NCBI RefSeq assembly: GCF_024171785.1
Contig: NZ_JAMTCK010000001.1
Location: 434,134-498,133 of the forward strand
From: Goodfellowiella coeruleoviolacea
GTDB lineage: Bacteria > Actinomycetota > Actinomycetes > Mycobacteriales > Pseudonocardiaceae
Direction: 5' to 3'
Length of the DNA: 64,000 nt
The stretch's first letter is position 1. The number at the start of each line of letters is the position of its first letter. The position numbers and the translations under genes are program-made. Under the pieces are notes generated by a model. The model was not told the DNA's origin. It saw only the letters and a program-made list of their open reading frames with translations, and did not search any database. Positions 1 to 7,789 of the stretch are shown in pieces.

Positions 1-1
1 C

Positions 2-625
2 AAGGTGGTGCAGCGCGGCAAGGCCGACGGGTGCTACATCAACACCGCCGGCATCGGCGTGGTGGAACACGACGTGGCGTTGGGGGTGGACACCGCGCGG
101 CCGGGGGACGCGGTGCTGGTGTCCGGGCCGATCGGCGCGCACGGGGTGACCATCATGCTGGCCCGCGGCGAGCTGGACATCGACGCCGACCTGGTCTCGG
201 ACACCGCACCCGTGCACGAGCTGGTCGCCGGCCTGCTCGCGGCCGTGCCCGGGGTGCGCGCGCTGCGCGACGCCACGCGCGGGGGTGTGGCCACCATCCT
301 CAACGAGATCGCCGAGGCCGCCAACGTGGCCGTGCTGGTCGACGAGGCCGCCGTACCGGTGCAGGCACCGGTACGCGGCGCCTGCGAACTGCTCGGCATC
401 GACCCGCTCTACGTGGCCTGCGAGGGCCGGATCGTCGTGGTGGTGGACGGCGCGGCCGCGGACGAGGCGCTGGCGGTGCTGCGCACCCACCCGCTGGGGG
501 CGCAGGCCGCGGTCATCGGGCGGATCGCCGCCGACCCGCCCGGACTGGTGCTGCTCAACACCGCCTTCGGCGGCACCCGGATCGTCGACCTGCTCGTCGG
601 CGACCCGCTGCCGCGGATCTGCTGA
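2..625 (+). CDS. hypE: HypE, [NiFe]-hydrogenase maturation protein (5' partial)
   Basis: HypE dehydrates the carbamoyl group carried on its C-terminal cysteine to a thiocyanate, the source of the cyanide ligands of the NiFe(CN)2CO site. The reading frame is open to the left edge, so the N-terminal part (including the start) lies outside the window. The visible part carries the PurM-like second half, with the segment DATRGGVATILNEIA and the diagnostic C-terminal PRIC, where the last residue is the carbamoylated cysteine. The stop is 7 bp before hypA. Together with hypA and hypB it forms the accessory part of the hydrogenase operon that follows. Identification is firm because of the PRIC tail and the neighbours. 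Confidence 0.95.
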   Translation, partial: KVVQRGKADGCYINTAGIGVVEHDVALGVDTARPGDAVLVSGPIGAHGVTIMLARGELDIDADLVSDTAPVHELVAGLLAAVPGVRALRDATRGGVATILNEIAEAANVAVLVDEAAVPVQAPVRGACELLGIDPLYVACEGRIVVVVDGAAADEALAVLRTHPLGAQAAVIGRIAADPPGLVLLNTAFGGTRIVDLLVGDPLPRIC

Positions 626-632
626 GCGCGCC

Positions 633-962
633 GTGCACGAGCTGGCCATCACCCAGGACATCGTGCACGCCATCACCGAGCGGGTGGCCGGCGCCCGGGT
701 CACCGCGGTGCGGTTGGAGGTCGGCCGGCTCTCCGGGGTGCTCGCGCACTCGGTGCGCTTCTGCTTCGAGCTGGTCTGCCGGGGTACCGGTCTGGAGGGC
801 GCCAGCCTGGAGATCACCGAGCCGGGCGGGCGGGCTCGCTGCCACGACTGCGCCGACGAGTTCGACCTGGCCGACCCGATCCTGCTCTGCCCGTGCGGCA
901 GCGCCAACGTGTCCGTCCTCTCTGGACGGCAACTGCGAATCACGTCCGTGGAGGTGTGCTGA
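633..962 (+). CDS. hypA: HypA, hydrogenase nickel metallochaperone
   Basis: HypA delivers nickel to the hydrogenase large-subunit precursor together with HypB. The GTG start at 633 gives MHELAIT, placing the nickel-binding His at position 2 as in the family; longer open frame upstream is only shadow over hypE. The protein is 109 aa, close to the usual 113. A zinc site is visible as CHDC followed by CPCG about 16 residues later. It lies 7 bp after hypE and 3 bp before hypB, so co-translation is likely. Role and start are well supported. Confidence 0.95.
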   Translation: MHELAITQDIVHAITERVAGARVTAVRLEVGRLSGVLAHSVRFCFELVCRGTGLEGASLEITEPGGRARCHDCADEFDLADPILLCPCGSANVSVLSGRQLRITSVEVC

Positions 963-965
963 GCG

Positions 966-1871
966 ATGTGTGGGACCTGCGGCTGCTCGGAGGGGTCCGG
1001 GGCGCGGATCTGGCGGTCCGACCAGCCCCACGACGACCATCACCACCACGGCGACCACGACCACGGCGGCGACCACAACCACGGCGGCGAGCACGACCAC
1101 CCGCATGAGCACGACCACGGCGAGCACCACCACGGCGACCAGCCGCCCGCGCAGGACGGCCGGGTCGTGCGGATCGAGCACGACGTGCTCGCCAAGAACA
1201 ACGCGCTGGCCGAGCGCAACCGGCGGGAGCTGGCCGACCGGGGAATCGTCGCGGTCAACGTGATGAGTTCACCCGGTGCCGGCAAGACCACGCTGCTCGA
1301 ACGCACGATCCGCGCGCTCGCCGGTCAGCTGCCCCTCGCCGTGGTCGAGGGCGACCAGGAGACCCGGCTGGACGCCGAGCGGATCAGGGCCACCGGCGCG
1401 CCCGTGGTGCAGATCAACACCGGCGCCGGCTGCCACCTGGACGCCGAACTGCTCGCCAGCGGCGTGCGCGCCCTGGACCCGCCCGAGGGCGCGCTGCTGT
1501 TCGTGGAGAACGTCGGCAACCTGGTCTGCCCCGCCCTGTTCGACCTGGGTGAGCGGCACCGGGTGGTGGTCACCTCGGTGACCGAGGGCGCGGACAAGCC
1601 GCTGAAGTACCCGCACATGTTCGCCGGCGCGGACCTGGTGCTGCTCAACAAGATCGACCTGCTCCCCCACGTCGAGTTCGACGTGGACGCGTTCCTGCGC
1701 GACACCCGGACGGCCAACCCGCACGTGGAGGTGATCGCGCTGTCCGCGTCCACAGGGGACGGTCTGGACATCTGGTACCGCTGGCTGCGGAGCACCCGAA
1801 CGAGCGCTGCGCGAAGCCCCGGCCGGGCGCATCCTGTTGGCAGTCTCACCGGCGAGGTCAACACCGGCTGA
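966..1871 (+). CDS. hypB: HypB, nickel-binding GTPase
   Basis: HypB is the GTPase that drives nickel insertion into the hydrogenase large subunit. The 301-aa protein starts with MCGTCGC, the high-affinity nickel motif, followed by a histidine-rich stretch (about 17 His in residues 22-56) that probably stores nickel. The GTPase domain has the P-loop SSPGAGKTT at about residues 101-109, the metal-site motif GAGCHLDAELL and the NKIDLLP guanine-specificity motif. About 30 Arg/Ser/Gly-rich residues at the C-terminus go beyond the usual end of the domain and look unstructured. The repetitive DNA at 1030-1140 is simply the His/Asp-rich codons. Confidence 0.95.
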   Translation: MCGTCGCSEGSGARIWRSDQPHDDHHHHGDHDHGGDHNHGGEHDHPHEHDHGEHHHGDQPPAQDGRVVRIEHDVLAKNNALAERNRRELADRGIVAVNVMSSPGAGKTTLLERTIRALAGQLPLAVVEGDQETRLDAERIRATGAPVVQINTGAGCHLDAELLASGVRALDPPEGALLFVENVGNLVCPALFDLGERHRVVVTSVTEGADKPLKYPHMFAGADLVLLNKIDLLPHVEFDVDAFLRDTRTANPHVEVIALSASTGDGLDIWYRWLRSTRTSAARSPGRAHPVGSLTGEVNTG

Positions 1872-1903
1872 GCGCACGGGGGAAGACGACAAAGGGGCTG
1901 CCG

Positions 1904-2950
1904 ATGACCGCGGAGGCGACAGCGTCCAGAGTGGACGAGATCCACATCCTGTGGACGTCCGAGGGGATGAGCTGCGACGGTGACACGGTCTCGGTGACCG
2001 CCGCGTCGCTGCCCAGCCTGGAGGACGTGCTCATGGGCGCCATTCCCGGGCTGCCCAAGGTGCACCTGCACAACAAGGTGCTCGCCTACGAGACCGGAGA
2101 CGGCTTCGTCGAGCCGTTCCACCGCGCCGCCCGAGGCGAACTCGGCCCGTTCATCCTCGTCGTCGAGGGCTCGATCCCCAACGAGCGGATCAACGGCGAC
2201 GGCTACTGGACCTCGATGGGCAACGACCCGGACACCGGTGAACCCATCACCCTGAACCAGTGGATCGACCGGCTGGCGCCGAGGGCGTGGGCGGTGGTCG
2301 CCATCGGCACCTGCGCCACCTACGGCGGAATCCACGCGATGGCGGGTAACCCGACGGGGTGCATGGGGCTGGCCGACTACCTCGGCTGGGACTTCCGCTC
2401 CACCGCCGGGCTGCCCATCGTGAACGTGCCCGGCTGCCCGGTGCAGCCGGACAACTTCATGGAAACCCTGCTGTGGGTGCTGCACCAGGCCGCCGGACTG
2501 GCGCCCACGATCCCGCTGGACGACCAGCTGCGGCCGACCTGGCTGTTCGGCAAGACCGTGCACGAGGGCTGCGACCGCGCCGGCTACTACGAGCAGGGCG
2601 ACTTCGCCAGGGACTACAACTCGCCCAAGTGCCAGGTGAAGATCGGCTGCTGGGGCCCGGTGGTCAACTGCAACGTGACCAAGCGGGGGTGGATGGACGG
2701 TCTCGGCGGCTGCCCCAACGTCGGCGGGATCTGCATCGGCTGCACCATGCCCGGCTTCCCGGACAAGTTCATGCCGTTCATGGACCAGCCGCCGGGCAGC
2801 CACCTGTCCGCGGCGGTCGTCGGCGTCTACGGGCCGTTCATCCGCGCGCTGCGCTCGCTGACCAACCGGACCGCCAACAGGGAACCGAAGTGGCGGCACA
2901 ACCGCACCAGGCTGTCCAGCGGTTACCAGCCGCGCTGGCCGCACAGCTGA
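1904..2950 (+). CDS. hhyS: [NiFe]-hydrogenase group 1h small subunit
   Basis: This is the electron-transfer subunit of the high-affinity hydrogenase, carrying three iron-sulfur clusters. It is 348 aa. The proximal-cluster motif near the N-terminus reads EGMSCDGDTVS, where the usual second cysteine is Asp27; a Cys3Asp proximal cluster is characteristic of the actinobacterial (group 1h, formerly group 5) hydrogenases studied in Ralstonia and linked to oxygen tolerance. Further cysteines for the clusters are at GTCATYGG, NVPGCPVQP, HEGCDRAGYYEQG, KIGCWGPVVNC and GGCPNVGGICIGCTMPGFPD. There is no Tat signal peptide, in line with this subgroup. The large subunit follows 18 bp downstream. The symbol follows mycobacterial usage. 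Confidence 0.93.
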   Translation: MTAEATASRVDEIHILWTSEGMSCDGDTVSVTAASLPSLEDVLMGAIPGLPKVHLHNKVLAYETGDGFVEPFHRAARGELGPFILVVEGSIPNERINGDGYWTSMGNDPDTGEPITLNQWIDRLAPRAWAVVAIGTCATYGGIHAMAGNPTGCMGLADYLGWDFRSTAGLPIVNVPGCPVQPDNFMETLLWVLHQAAGLAPTIPLDDQLRPTWLFGKTVHEGCDRAGYYEQGDFARDYNSPKCQVKIGCWGPVVNCNVTKRGWMDGLGGCPNVGGICIGCTMPGFPDKFMPFMDQPPGSHLSAAVVGVYGPFIRALRSLTNRTANREPKWRHNRTRLSSGYQPRWPHS

Positions 2951-2968
2951 GCGGAGTCGAGGAGCACG

Positions 2969-4789
2969 ATGACCACCACCCGCAAGTCCACGGCCGGCGC
3001 CACGCAGGCCGCCCGCGAGCCACGGGAACTCACCGAGGTCGCGTTCGACCCGATCACCCGGATCATCGGCAACCTCGGCATCTACACCAAGATCGACTTC
3101 GCCGGCCGCGAGGTCGTCGAGTGCAGGAGCACGTCGTCGATCTTCCGCGGCTACAGCGTGTTCATGAAGGGCAAGGACCCCAGGGACGCGCACTTCATCA
3201 CCAGCCGGATCTGCGGGATCTGCGGGGACAACCACGCCACCTGCTCGGTGTACGCGCAGAACATGGCCTACGGCATCAAGCCGCCGCCGCTGGCCGACTG
3301 GATCATCAACCTCGGTGAGGCCGCCGAGTTCATGTTCGACCACACGATCTTCCAGGACAACCTGGTGTTCGTGGACTTCTGCGAGCGCATGGTGGCCGAG
3401 ACCAACCCGAGCCTGCTCGCGGTGGCCGAGAAGACCGGCGCGCCCCGCGGCGACACGCACGGCTTCCGCACCATCGCCGACATCATGCGCTCGTTCAACC
3501 CGTTCGAGGGCGAGACCTACAAGCAGGCGCTGGTGATGAGCCGGGTCACCCGGGAGATGTGCTGCCTGATGGAGGGCAGGCACGTACATCCGTCCACTTT
3601 GTACCCGGGTGGGGTGGGTACCGTGCCCACCACCCAGGTGTTCACCGACTACCTGGTGCGGCTGACCCGGTGCCTGGACTTCATCAAGCGCGCCGTCGCC
3701 ATGAACGACGACATCTTCGACTTCTTCCTGGACGCGCTGCCCGGCTACGACCAGGTGGGCCGGCGGCGCACGCTGCTCGGCTGCTGGGGCTGCTTCCAGA
3801 ACCCCAACGTGGTCGACTACGACTACCGGCACATGACCGACTGGGGCCGGTCGATGTTCGTCACCCCGGGCATCGTCGTGGACGGTGAGCTGGTCACCAC
3901 CGACCTGGTGGACATCAACCTCGGCATGCGCGTCCTGTTGGGCAGTTCCTACTACCAGGACTGGGCCGACGAGGAGACCTTCGTCACCCACGACCCGCTG
4001 GGCAACCCCGTCGACCAGCGCCACCCGTGGAACCAGACCACCATTCCGCGGCCGCAGAAGCGGGACCTGGACGGCGGCAGGTACAGCTGGGTCACCAGCC
4101 CGCGCTGGTACGACAGGCGCACCGGCGACCACCTCGCGCTGGACACCGGCGGCGGCCCGCTGGCCCGGCTGTGGAGCACGGCACTGGCCGGCCTGGTCAA
4201 CACGCCCTACGTCCGGTCCACCGGGCACAGCGTGCGCATCGACCTGCCGAGGACACCGGCCACCCCGGAGATGAACCTGGAGTGGCGGCCCCCGGCGTAC
4301 GCCAACACCATCGAGCGGGACCGGGCCCGGATGTACTTCGTCGCCTACGCGGCCGGCATGGCCCTGCACTTCGTGGACATGGCGCTCGCCGAGGTGCGCG
4401 CCGGCAACACCAGGGTCTTCACCAACTTCGACGTGCCGGACGAGGCCATCGGGGTGGGCTTCCACGAGGCGGTGCGCGGGGTGCTGTCGCACCACCTGGT
4501 GGTGCGGGACGGCAAGATCGCCAACTACCAGCCGTACCCGCCGACGCCGTGGAACGCCAGCCCGCGCGACTCCTACGGCACACCCGGCCCCTACGAGGAC
4601 GCGGTGCAGGGCCAGCCCATCTTCGAGGAGAACACCAAGGAGAACTTCAAGGGCATCGACATCATGCGCACCGTGCGCAGCTTCGACCCGTGCCTGCCCT
4701 GCGGCGTGCACATGTACCTGGGCGGCGGGCACACGCTGCGGCAGACTCACTCCACCACCTCGTTCGGCACCGGAGGACTGGTCCGGTGA
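2969..4789 (+). CDS. hhyL: [NiFe]-hydrogenase group 1h large (catalytic) subunit
   Basis: The catalytic subunit holds the NiFe(CN)2CO centre and oxidises H2, probably at atmospheric concentrations if the group assignment holds. In this 606-aa protein the L1 motif is SRICGICGDNHATCS (Cys82, Cys85) and the L2 motif FDPCLPCGVHM (Cys575, Cys578). Both match the group 1h pattern and not groups 1a-1e. Processing would be expected after His581, removing a 25-residue tail, and a candidate protease is encoded at 7786-8592. The start ATG at 2969 has the purine-rich GAGGAGCAC 5' of it. The stop overlaps the next GTG by 4 bp, so the accessory genes are translationally coupled to it. Confidence 0.95.
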   Translation: MTTTRKSTAGATQAAREPRELTEVAFDPITRIIGNLGIYTKIDFAGREVVECRSTSSIFRGYSVFMKGKDPRDAHFITSRICGICGDNHATCSVYAQNMAYGIKPPPLADWIINLGEAAEFMFDHTIFQDNLVFVDFCERMVAETNPSLLAVAEKTGAPRGDTHGFRTIADIMRSFNPFEGETYKQALVMSRVTREMCCLMEGRHVHPSTLYPGGVGTVPTTQVFTDYLVRLTRCLDFIKRAVAMNDDIFDFFLDALPGYDQVGRRRTLLGCWGCFQNPNVVDYDYRHMTDWGRSMFVTPGIVVDGELVTTDLVDINLGMRVLLGSSYYQDWADEETFVTHDPLGNPVDQRHPWNQTTIPRPQKRDLDGGRYSWVTSPRWYDRRTGDHLALDTGGGPLARLWSTALAGLVNTPYVRSTGHSVRIDLPRTPATPEMNLEWRPPAYANTIERDRARMYFVAYAAGMALHFVDMALAEVRAGNTRVFTNFDVPDEAIGVGFHEAVRGVLSHHLVVRDGKIANYQPYPPTPWNASPRDSYGTPGPYEDAVQGQPIFEENTKENFKGIDIMRTVRSFDPCLPCGVHMYLGGGHTLRQTHSTTSFGTGGLVR

Positions 4790-5319
4790 CCTGGGACGCG
4801 CAGCGCCTGCGCGCGCACGTCGGCCAGGTGGAGCAACTGCTCACGCAGGTGGGCGAGCACCAGGACACGCCGGCCGGCCGAATCGCCGCGCAGGCGGTCC
4901 AGGCCCTGGTCGACCTCTACGGCGAGGCACTGGCCCGGGTGGTGGCGCTGGCCGCCCGGGCCGGGTTCGGCGCCGAGCTGACCGGTGACGAGTTGCTGGA
5001 ACACCTGCTGCTGGTGCACGAACTGCACCCCGACCCGGTGGAGACGCGGGTGCGCCGGGTGGTCGGGGAACTCAACGCCGAACTGCGCGCGCGGGGCGCG
5101 GTGGTGGAGCTGGTCGAGGTCCGGCCGGACGTGGTCACCGTGCGGCTCACCACCTCCGGCTGCGCCTCGACCGGCCACGCGCTGGCGTCCACTGTGGAGG
5201 ACGCGGTGCTGCGGGTCGCGCCGGAGGTGGGGCGGGTGGAGACGGTGGCCCCCCGTGCCGAACCGGTGCTGGTCCCCGTGGCCGAGCTGCTGCGCCCGGC
5301 GGCGCGGCGGGACGGCTGA
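4786..5319 (+). CDS. NifU C-terminal-domain-like accessory protein
   Basis: A 177-aa protein whose GTG overlaps the hydrogenase large-subunit stop. The N-terminal 90 residues are helical (Ala/Leu/Glu-rich); the C-terminal part, from about residue 95, resembles the NifU/Nfu iron-sulfur scaffold fold (ELNAELRARGAVVELVEV, then VTVRLTTSGCASTGHALAS). In true Nfu domains the cluster is held by a CxxC; here the motif reads GCAST, so only one cysteine is left. NifU-like genes are known next to group 1h hydrogenase genes, so a role in cluster delivery or assembly is plausible, but with a single cysteine it may act as a dimer, a partner-binding protein or a non-metal chaperone. That is inference. Confidence 0.75.
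   Translation: MTWDAQRLRAHVGQVEQLLTQVGEHQDTPAGRIAAQAVQALVDLYGEALARVVALAARAGFGAELTGDELLEHLLLVHELHPDPVETRVRRVVGELNAELRARGAVVELVEVRPDVVTVRLTTSGCASTGHALASTVEDAVLRVAPEVGRVETVAPRAEPVLVPVAELLRPAARRDG
5188..5198. repeat. TCCAC(A/T)GTGGA palindrome, first of nine exact copies
   Basis: TCCACTGTGGA. Further exact copies: 6591-6601, 8605-8615, 10447-10457, 31356-31366, 36818-36828, 42050-42060, 46246-46256 and 50807-50817. Most are inside genes, in more than one reading frame. See the finding. Confidence 0.7.
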
Positions 5320-5323
5320 GCCC

Positions 5324-5947
5324 GTGCTGCCCGCGCTGTCCTCCCCTCGGCTGGGCCGGCTCGCCGGCAGCCGGGCGGCCACCGCGCCCGACGCCGGACA
5401 GCAGCGCTGCGACCTGTGCGGCGCCGTGCTCGCCCCGGACCACCGCCACCTGCTGGACCTGCCCGGCGACGCGCTGCTGTGCGCGTGCGGCGCGTGCGCG
5501 GTGCTGTTCGACGACCAGGCGGCCGGGGGCCGCCACTACCGGCTGCTGCCGCGCCGGCGGGTCAGGCTGGCCGGGCTGCGGCTGGACAACGCGCTGTGGG
5601 CCGGTCTGGGCGTGCCGGTGGCGTTGGCCTTCTTCACCCACGACAGCCGGTGCGACGAGGTGGTCGCCCGCTATCCCAGTGCGGCCGGGGCGCTGCGCGC
5701 CACCGTGCCGGCGGACAGCTGGCAGCGGCTGGTGGCGGCCAACCCGGTGCTGCGCGGCCAGCACAGCGATGTGGAGGCGCTGGTGGTCAACCGGTCGCGG
5801 GGCGCGGCCGACCACTGGCTGCTGCCGCTGGACGAGTGCTACCGGCTGACCGCGCTGCTGCGCGCGCACTGGACGGGGTTCGCCGGCGGCACCGAGGTGT
5901 GGCACCGGATCAGCGCGTTCTTCGCGGAACTGGAGGAGGTGCGATGA
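5324..5947 (+). CDS. DUF5947-type protein of the group 1h hydrogenase cluster
   Basis: A 207-aa cytoplasmic protein with a zinc-ribbon-like pair near the N-terminus, CDLCGAV and about 28 residues later CACGAC, which could bind a metal. The rest is a mixed alpha/beta domain ending in a TEVWHRISAFFAELEE helix. The GTG at 5324 lies 4 bp after the previous stop and the end overlaps the next ATG (ATGA). I recognise it as the DUF5947-like protein that accompanies actinobacterial hydrogenase subunits. No activity is known to me. Its fixed place in the operon suggests a role in maturation or electron transfer. Confidence 0.75.
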   Translation: MLPALSSPRLGRLAGSRAATAPDAGQQRCDLCGAVLAPDHRHLLDLPGDALLCACGACAVLFDDQAAGGRHYRLLPRRRVRLAGLRLDNALWAGLGVPVALAFFTHDSRCDEVVARYPSAAGALRATVPADSWQRLVAANPVLRGQHSDVEALVVNRSRGAADHWLLPLDECYRLTALLRAHWTGFAGGTEVWHRISAFFAELEEVR

Positions 5948-6153
5948 GTGAGTTGAGCGTCGGCAGGCCCGACGTGACACCGGACAAGCCCGCGCACACC
6001 AGGGGCGTGCCCGAGGGCAACAGCACCGGGAACTACGAGCGCCAGCCAGGACACCTGCCCGACGGCAGATCCACCGCGGCGCGGTCCACCGGGATCAACG
6101 CCAAGCGGCGCGACCCGATCCTGCCGACCATGCCCAACCTCTCACCGCCGTGA
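5944..6153 (+). CDS. 69-aa conserved hydrogenase-cluster protein
   Basis: A small protein starting at the ATG that overlaps the preceding stop by 4 bp, and whose own stop overlaps the next GTG. It is polar, rich in Gly, Pro, Arg and Ser, with no cysteine and no membrane segment, so it is probably extended or disordered on its own. The second half (residues 30-66, beginning YERQPGHLPDG and ending DPILPTMPNL) looks like a binding peptide because it mixes conserved-looking Pro/Arg/Gly turns. I do not know its function; a subunit-bound or assembly peptide is one possibility. Confidence 0.75.
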   Translation: MSELSVGRPDVTPDKPAHTRGVPEGNSTGNYERQPGHLPDGRSTAARSTGINAKRRDPILPTMPNLSPP

Positions 6154-6842
6154 GCACCGCGAACCGGTCCGCTGACCGGGCCGCAGCGCCCGACCTGGCG
6201 TTCACCGTGGTCGACGTGGTGGCGCAGGCGTTCGCGGCCGTGCCCACACTGGACGTTCGGGTGCGCGTGGAGCGGATGAGCGGTGGGCCGGTCCAGTCCG
6301 TGCTGCTGCACACCGCCGTCGCGATCGCCGCGGCCCGCCGGGGCTACGACGAGCCCACCCAGCGGCGGCTGGTCGAGCTGTTCGGGGCGCCGGAGCTGTG
6401 GGACCGGACGCTGCGCTCGCTGGTCTGGCACCGGTCGACCGCGGTGGTGCCGGCGTTCACCGACAGCACCCTGGTGACCGTGGCGCTCGCCTGTTCCTCG
6501 GACTTCGAGCTGGCCACCACCAAGTACCTGCACGCCGTCCGGGACGGGGACGTCGTGCTGGAGCTGTCCTTCAGCGGCACCGTGTTCCACTCCACTGTGG
6601 ACGGCGGGCTGCGTGCGGCCCAGCTGCCGTGGCACCAGCAGGCCAGCACGGCCTTCCCGGTCGGCGTGTGGCGGCGGCTCGTCGAGCGCTACTACGGGAC
6701 CTCGCGGTGGATCCGGCTCGGGCCGGACACCTTCGACCGGCTGGCCGCCTACCGGGCCGCGCACGCGCTGCCGTCCTGGGACAGCACGGTGGACGCGCTG
6801 GTGCTCGGCGCGCGGGAGGGAGCACCCGGATGGACGCGGTGA
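6150..6842 (+). CDS. DUF6084-type hydrogenase-cluster protein
   Basis: A 230-aa soluble protein with a GTG start overlapping the previous stop (GTGA). It starts with a beta-rich segment (PDLAFTVVDVVAQAFAAVPT) and contains a run of alternating hydrophobic strands (ELSFSGTVFHSTVDGGLRA) plus aromatic-rich C-terminal helices (WRRLVERYYGTSRWIRL). No cysteine cluster, nucleotide-binding loop or membrane span is seen. I assign it to the DUF6084-like family found beside group 1h hydrogenase genes. Function is unknown. The 3' end overlaps the next gene by 13 bp. Confidence 0.72.
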   Translation: MSTANRSADRAAAPDLAFTVVDVVAQAFAAVPTLDVRVRVERMSGGPVQSVLLHTAVAIAAARRGYDEPTQRRLVELFGAPELWDRTLRSLVWHRSTAVVPAFTDSTLVTVALACSSDFELATTKYLHAVRDGDVVLELSFSGTVFHSTVDGGLRAAQLPWHQQASTAFPVGVWRRLVERYYGTSRWIRLGPDTFDRLAAYRAAHALPSWDSTVDALVLGAREGAPGWTR

Positions 6843-7789
6843 GCGCGCTCGCCCGCGCCGTGCTCTACGAGGGCTACCTGTTGTGGCCGTACCGCCGGTC
6901 CGCGCTGAAGAACCGGCGGCGCTGGACCATCGGCACCCTCGCGCCGGCCACCGAGGCGGTACCCGGCGAGGCGCACACCCAACTGCTGGTGGACAACGCC
7001 GGCGGCCGCGCCGGTGTCGTGGTGCGGGTGCGGTTCCTGCACGTGCTGCGGCGGCAGGTGCTGCTGGACGGGCACGCCGTGGACGAACTGCGCGTCGGCG
7101 ACCAGCTGCACCAGTCCTGGGAGGAGGCGACCGAGCGGGAGGTCGTGCTGGGCCCGTTTGCGCTGGCCGACCTCGGCGCGGTGCGGCGCGTCCCGTTCAC
7201 CGTCGACGCGGGCGGCTGCGACGAGGCGGTGCCCGGCGAGCCCAGGGGCGTGCTGCGGCGCAGCTGGGGCCGACTGGACGGGGTCGTCGAACTCGCCGCC
7301 GAGCAGCGCGCCGCCGGCCTGCACCGGCTCACCGTGCGGCTGCGCAACACCACCCGGGTCGGGGCCGGGACCAGCGCCGGCGCCCTGGTCTCGGCGCACA
7401 CCGCCGTCACCGTCCGGGATGGACAGTTCGTGTCCGCGATGGACCCGCCGGGCCGGTGGCGGTCCGAGGCCGAGCGGTGCACGCACGCCGGGCTGTGGCC
7501 GGTGCTGGTCGGTGAGCCGGGTGAGCGGCACACCGTGCTGGCCGCGCCGATCGTGCTCTACGACTGGCCCCGGGTGTCCCCGGAGAGCCCCGGCGACCTG
7601 TTCGACGCCACCGAGATCGACCGGCTGCTCGTGCTCAGCGTGCTGAGCATGACCGAGGCCGAGCAGCGGGAGATGGCCGCGGCCGACCCGAGGGCCAGGG
7701 AGATCCTGGACCGGTGCGCCGCGCTGACCGAGGACCAGGTGTGGGCGCTGCACGGCACGCTCCGCGACGTCGCGAAGGAGACCTGGTGA
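6830..7789 (+). CDS. Hydrogenase-cluster protein of unknown function (319 aa)
   Basis: Starts at the ATG at 6830 (MDAVSALARAVLYEGYLLWPYR) inside the end of the preceding gene, with a GGGAGGGAG Shine-Dalgarno-like run just upstream. The opening residues ALYEGYLLWPYRRSALKNRRRWTIG resemble proteins annotated only as hypothetical in actinobacterial hydrogenase clusters. The body is beta-rich (residues 50-220), followed by an acidic C-terminus with two helices (LLVLSVLSMTEAEQREMAAA). No catalytic motif is recognised. Its position between the DUF6084-like gene and the protease suggests an assembly role, which is inference. Confidence 0.72.
   Translation: MDAVSALARAVLYEGYLLWPYRRSALKNRRRWTIGTLAPATEAVPGEAHTQLLVDNAGGRAGVVVRVRFLHVLRRQVLLDGHAVDELRVGDQLHQSWEEATEREVVLGPFALADLGAVRRVPFTVDAGGCDEAVPGEPRGVLRRSWGRLDGVVELAAEQRAAGLHRLTVRLRNTTRVGAGTSAGALVSAHTAVTVRDGQFVSAMDPPGRWRSEAERCTHAGLWPVLVGEPGERHTVLAAPIVLYDWPRVSPESPGDLFDATEIDRLLVLSVLSMTEAEQREMAAADPRAREILDRCAALTEDQVWALHGTLRDVAKETW

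Noticed and set aside
1030-1140. Repeat-like CAC/GAC-rich stretch resembling an array
   Set aside because: It codes for the His-rich metal-binding segment of HypB and has no spacer structure, so not CRISPR.
1325-4750. 1141-aa open frame on the minus strand
   Set aside because: It is antisense to hypB/hhyS/hhyL, low-complexity (Val/His/Arg-rich) and has no family features; a GC-rich shadow frame.
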